Shown one piece after another: positions 61,130 to 64,000 of a stretch of DNA of 64,000 bases (positions are counted from its first letter, which is position 1; each line of letters opens with the position of its first letter). A program made the position numbers and the translations under genes. Under the pieces are notes generated by a model. The model was not told the DNA's origin. It did not search any database and saw nothing but the letters and a program-made list of their open reading frames with translations. Location: NCBI RefSeq assembly GCF_024701375.2, contig NZ_CP113910.1, positions 3,286,001 through 3,350,000 of the forward strand, in the 5' to 3' direction. The stretch is from Streptomyces sp. KMM 9044 (GTDB lineage: Bacteria; Actinomycetota; Actinomycetes; Streptomycetales; Streptomycetaceae).

Positions 61130-62434
61130 ATGGCATCAAAAACGTTCGTTCCCGCCTTCGAGGCAAAGGTGGGCAATTGGACCTACTACTCTTGCCTCAT
61201 GAGCTATGCCCAAGTGACACGCGAGATCAGCTTCGCTCACGAACTTGGCGGAAACCGTGATCTGGGCACGATGATTCAACGAGGCGTGGGAAATCGCACC
61301 GAGGACATTACCGAATACCTCCTGACCAACGAGAATCGATTCCTTGGCGCGCTGATCGTGGCGGTGTGGGGCGGGCACCCTGACTACCTCCCTCTGACCA
61401 TGGACGAGGATGCGGCGAACCAGGCTGTACTGGAGGGTATCGATCGGAATTTCGGGGTCCTCACCTTTGACGGAACGCACCAGTTCTTCGCTCTCGATGG
61501 CCAACACCGACTCAAAGCCATCAAAGACGCGGTCAAGCGAGACCCTGAACTTGGCAGCGAAGACATCACCGTCATTGTCGTCCCTCATTTCAATACTCCC
61601 GAGGGGCGCCAGCGGACGAGGCGACTGTTCACCAACATCAACCGAAATGCCAAGACGACCAGTGCGGGCGAGAATATCGCGCTCGACGAGGATGACAGCT
61701 TTGCCATCTTGACCCGCCGGCTGCTCGATGAAGATTCCTTCCTCAGCCAGACCAACGTGGTCATCGTGTTCACCAAGGTTGGCAAGGACGACGGTGAACT
61801 CAGACTCGCTTCACGCCAGGTGTCGGCTACGAGCCCCGCATGGACCAGCATCCCAGTCCTGTACGACATCGTGAAGGAGATTGGATTCGACCTTCCTTGC
61901 GCCGCCGGAAGGTCGGCTCAGCGTGCAGCAGACGAAATCCTGGACCAGAGCTACGAGATCCTGGCCACACGTATGCAGGAACTTCTCGACGCGTGCGGAA
62001 ACCTGCGGCGCCGCTACACGGATGCTGTAGCGCCAAAGGATGTACGAGCTCCAAAGGGCCGCGATGGGGCAGGACACCCCTTCATGCGTCCGATCGTCCA
62101 GGTGCAGGTGGCAAGGGCAGTACGTCACTTCCTGGAGCAAGAAACGCTGGAGTGGCCCGAGCTGATGAAGCGGCTTGCAGACCTCGACTGGCGCATGTCA
62201 GCGGCTCCGTTCTCATCCTGTTGGATTGAGACCCCCGATGGCCCTAAGCAGGGAAAAATGGCCACGGCGAAGGAGAACGGGCAGCTTCTGTACGACTTGC
62301 TGCTCGTTCACATGGCGCCTAGGTCAAAGGCCCAGATCACGCGGGCCGTTCGCTCTTACTCCGACCTGATGAAGACGAAGTACCCGGTCCCAGTGGACGA
62401 ATTGCTTGAAGCCCTCCCTGCAGAGGACGTCTGA
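61130..62434 (+). CDS. dndB: DGQHR-domain protein (DndB-like)
   Basis: 434 residues. The name-giving motif is in FFALDGQHRLKAIKDAVKRD (DGQHR at 123-127), followed by TRRLFTNINRNAKTTSAGEN, both typical of DndB. The C-terminal half is helical (HPFMRPIVQVQVARAVRHFL). DndB proteins bind the promoter of phosphorothioation genes and set modification frequency. Here it is downstream rather than inside the modification operon. The palindrome at 53562-53605 is a candidate target. GAGG precedes the ATG by about 8 nt. Confidence 0.85.
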   Translation: MASKTFVPAFEAKVGNWTYYSCLMSYAQVTREISFAHELGGNRDLGTMIQRGVGNRTEDITEYLLTNENRFLGALIVAVWGGHPDYLPLTMDEDAANQAVLEGIDRNFGVLTFDGTHQFFALDGQHRLKAIKDAVKRDPELGSEDITVIVVPHFNTPEGRQRTRRLFTNINRNAKTTSAGENIALDEDDSFAILTRRLLDEDSFLSQTNVVIVFTKVGKDDGELRLASRQVSATSPAWTSIPVLYDIVKEIGFDLPCAAGRSAQRAADEILDQSYEILATRMQELLDACGNLRRRYTDAVAPKDVRAPKGRDGAGHPFMRPIVQVQVARAVRHFLEQETLEWPELMKRLADLDWRMSAAPFSSCWIETPDGPKQGKMATAKENGQLLYDLLLVHMAPRSKAQITRAVRSYSDLMKTKYPVPVDELLEALPAEDV

Positions 62435-62606
62435 CCCGAGGATCTGCCGGACCTATCTGGGCCCTGGACCGTCGCCATCGGTGCGCGGGAGAAGAGACTT
62501 CCGGTCTCACTGCTCCCAAGATCGGGGTCCTCACATGCCGGGAATAGCCCCCTCCACATTTGGATTGCGACTGGTGAGTCAGCACGAATGTGGAGGAGGG
62601 AGGCAG

Positions 62607-63521
62607 GTGAGCAACCTGAAGGTGTTCAGGGTGAGAGGCGGGCAGGCGACGGAGGTGCCGGGGGCGGCCGTGGGGGTGGAGGTCGAGCTGCAGCGGCTGA
62701 TCGAGGCCAACATGGAGGCGATGCTCGGCATCCGCTTCCTGGCTACCGAGTACCGCACCGGCCATCACGGCGGCCGAATCGACTCCCTCGGGCTGGACGA
62801 GAACGGCACGCCGGTCGTCGTCGAATACAAGCGGAACCGCGACCAGAACGCCATCAGCCAGGGGCTTTCATACCTGTGGTGGCTCCACGATCACCATCAC
62901 GAGTTCGAGAGCCTGGTCCGGGAGCAGCTCGGAGACCAGGCTGCCGGGGCGATCGACTGGAGCGCTCCTCGGATCGTCTGCGTCGCCGGGGCGTTCACGC
63001 GCCACGACACGGTGGCGGTGGAGATGATCGGCCACCGGATCGACCTCGTGACGTACCGGGTCTTCGAGGACGTACTCACGCTGCAGCTCATCGCGTCGGC
63101 CGGCGGAACGCGCACCTCACCGCAGGGTGGAACGTCGGGATCGGTCCGCGTCGCGTCGGCGGCGCCGAAGTCGGTCCAGCAGTACCTGGACGAGGCGCCC
63201 AAGGAGCTGAAGGAGCTGTACGCGGACCTCGACGAGCTGCTGCTGGCACACCGGGACGTACTCAAGGAGCCCCAGCTCCACTACATCGCCTACCGGCGGA
63301 TCAACAACGTCGCCACGGTGCGCCTGCAGCCGCGCAACCGGCGGCTCGTGGTCAACCTGAAGCTCGACCCGGACACGGTGAAGCTGTACGACGGATTCTC
63401 CCGGGACATGCGCGGCGTAGGAGTCCTTGGAATCCGCGGCGGCGTCGAAGTCCGGATCGGCTCGCGCGAGGACCTCGCGCGAGCCACCGATCTCATCCAG
63501 CGGAGCATCGACGCTGGGTGA
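62607..63521 (+). CDS. PD-(D/E)XK-type nuclease-fold protein with DUF5655-type C-terminus
   Basis: 304 residues from a GTG preceded by GGAGGAGGGAGG. The N-terminal part contains LIEANMEAMLGIRFLATEYR, then GRIDSLGLDENGTPVVVEYK, i.e. the D...ExK core of a restriction-endonuclease fold, with the helix QNAISQGLSYLWWL. The C-terminal 120 residues (SVQQYLDEAPKELKELYADL; LHYIAYRRINNVATVRLQPR) look like DUF5655. Genes of this kind are common in Actinobacteria without an assigned role. It could be a housekeeping DNA-binding protein rather than part of the defence operon; the 172-bp gap from dndB favours independence. Confidence 0.7.
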   Translation: MSNLKVFRVRGGQATEVPGAAVGVEVELQRLIEANMEAMLGIRFLATEYRTGHHGGRIDSLGLDENGTPVVVEYKRNRDQNAISQGLSYLWWLHDHHHEFESLVREQLGDQAAGAIDWSAPRIVCVAGAFTRHDTVAVEMIGHRIDLVTYRVFEDVLTLQLIASAGGTRTSPQGGTSGSVRVASAAPKSVQQYLDEAPKELKELYADLDELLLAHRDVLKEPQLHYIAYRRINNVATVRLQPRNRRLVVNLKLDPDTVKLYDGFSRDMRGVGVLGIRGGVEVRIGSREDLARATDLIQRSIDAG

Positions 63522-63537
63522 CTCCTCCGGCACATGG

Positions 63538-63578
63538 GAAGGGCGGTTGTTCCACCTGAGTGGTGGAACAACCGCCCT
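63538..63578. terminator. Bidirectional hairpin terminator, 18-bp stem
   Basis: AAGGGCGGTTGTTCCACC (63538-63555) pairs perfectly with 63561-63578 around a TGAGT loop. It serves the convergent nuclease-fold and methyltransferase genes. Confidence 0.88.
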
Positions 63579-63616
63579 TCTGTGCGTTCTGCGCCCCCTA
63601 TCTCGGGTTCTCACTC

Positions 63617-64000
63617 TCACTCCTCGGGCCCTGCGAGTTCGAAGTCGTCCTGGTTCAGCGCGCCTCGCAGCCGCTGCTCGGCGATGTCCGCGTAGTGCTC
63701 GGAGAGCTCGACGCCGATGAACTTGCGGCCCTCGCGCAGGGCGGCGACGCCGGTCGTTCCGGAGCCAGTGAAGGGGTCGAGGACGGTTCCGCCCGGCGGG
63801 CAGATCCTCACCAGCTCCTGCATCACCTCCACGGGCTTCTGCGTGATGTGCACGCGGTCCTTCCGGGGCTGGCTCGCGGTGTAGAGGCCGGGCAGGTAGA
63901 CGGGGTTCCGGTCAGGGTCGACCGGGCCCTTGGTGCCCCAGACGATGTATTCGCAGGACTGCTTGAGCCGGCCCTTCTGCGGTCGGGAGACCGGCTTGTG
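63617..64000 (-). CDS. DNA (N4/N6-amino) methyltransferase, C-terminal part (runs off the window)
   Basis: 128 visible codons. The SAM-binding motif I is GTVLDPFTGSGTTGVAALRE, preceded by HITQKPVEVMQELVRICPPG and followed by FIGVELSEHYADIAEQRLRG. Upstream the frame stays open to the edge (CEYIVWGTKGPVDPDRNPVY), so the start lies outside. The target-recognition and catalytic (D/N)PPY parts are not in view. This beta-class order, with motif I near the C-terminus, is typical of phage and restriction-modification adenine/cytosine methylases. A link with the PT system is not shown. Confidence 0.88.
   Translation of the reverse strand, partial: HKPVSRPQKGRLKQSCEYIVWGTKGPVDPDRNPVYLPGLYTASQPRKDRVHITQKPVEVMQELVRICPPGGTVLDPFTGSGTTGVAALREGRKFIGVELSEHYADIAEQRLRGALNQDDFELAGPEE

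Overview
The window is high-GC actinobacterial DNA, almost certainly from a Streptomyces chromosome. The supporting signs are the codon bias, GTG/TTG starts, leaderless promoters, and Streptomyces-type families (DUF397 with an XRE/DUF5753 regulator and an anti-sigma-like ATPase, a DUF4232 lipoprotein, a DUF2786 protein). I saw no rRNA, tRNA, integrase or CRISPR array. The right two thirds is an accessory island with heavy insertion-sequence traffic.

Region 1 (1-8785) is ordinary chromosome: a partial PadR regulator, a DinB-like protein, an aldehyde dehydrogenase, and an XRE/ATPase/DUF397 regulatory trio in which two of the genes share a nearly identical 27-nt upstream motif. It continues with a lipoprotein, a 13-unit 9-bp repeat, a DUF2786 protein, a Clp-N protein with a leaderless promoter embedded in two operators, and a frameshifted, truncated exonuclease/polymerase pseudogene.

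Region 2 (8864-17261) is a complete four-gene type II Wadjet (JetABCD) anti-plasmid operon on the minus strand.

Region 3 (17450-24769) starts with one group II intron whose 3' exon is a beheaded ricin-type lectin. It is followed by IS30 remnants around a small orphan gene, then an IS3 element (copy 1) whose transposase is split by a second kind of group II intron. Region 4 (24770-31371) is a decayed prophage head-gene block (portal fragment, scaffold, decoration, capsid with an in-frame TAG, connector and minor head proteins) that carries an embedded cytochrome P450. Region 5 (31416-34578) holds unknown genes, a trypsin-like protease and an IS-beheaded phosphotransferase.

Region 6 (34579-49515) is the mobile-element nest. 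It contains IS3 copy 2 (intron copy 2, itself split by an IS1380 element with a 4-bp duplication) and a different IS3 element with intron copy 3. It also has three identical 236-bp MITEs, each flanked by a perfect 9-bp duplication, and a complete ISKra4-family element with the same terminal 11 bp and the same duplication length, which is the probable driver of the MITE.

Region 7 (46245-62434) is a phosphorothioate-type defence island. A rightward operon encodes a cysteine desulfurase, a DUF4007 protein, a large P-loop ATPase and a PAPS-reductase-like protein (SspABCD-like), followed by a GIY-YIG nuclease and a DGQHR/DndB-like protein. A divergent leftward operon encodes a DEAH helicase, a MORC-like GHKL ATPase and a PLD nuclease. 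The PLD nuclease gene is broken by both the ISKra4 element and one MITE, so the restriction arm is probably disabled while the modification arm looks intact. The window ends with a PD-(D/E)XK/DUF5655-type protein and a partial DNA methyltransferase.
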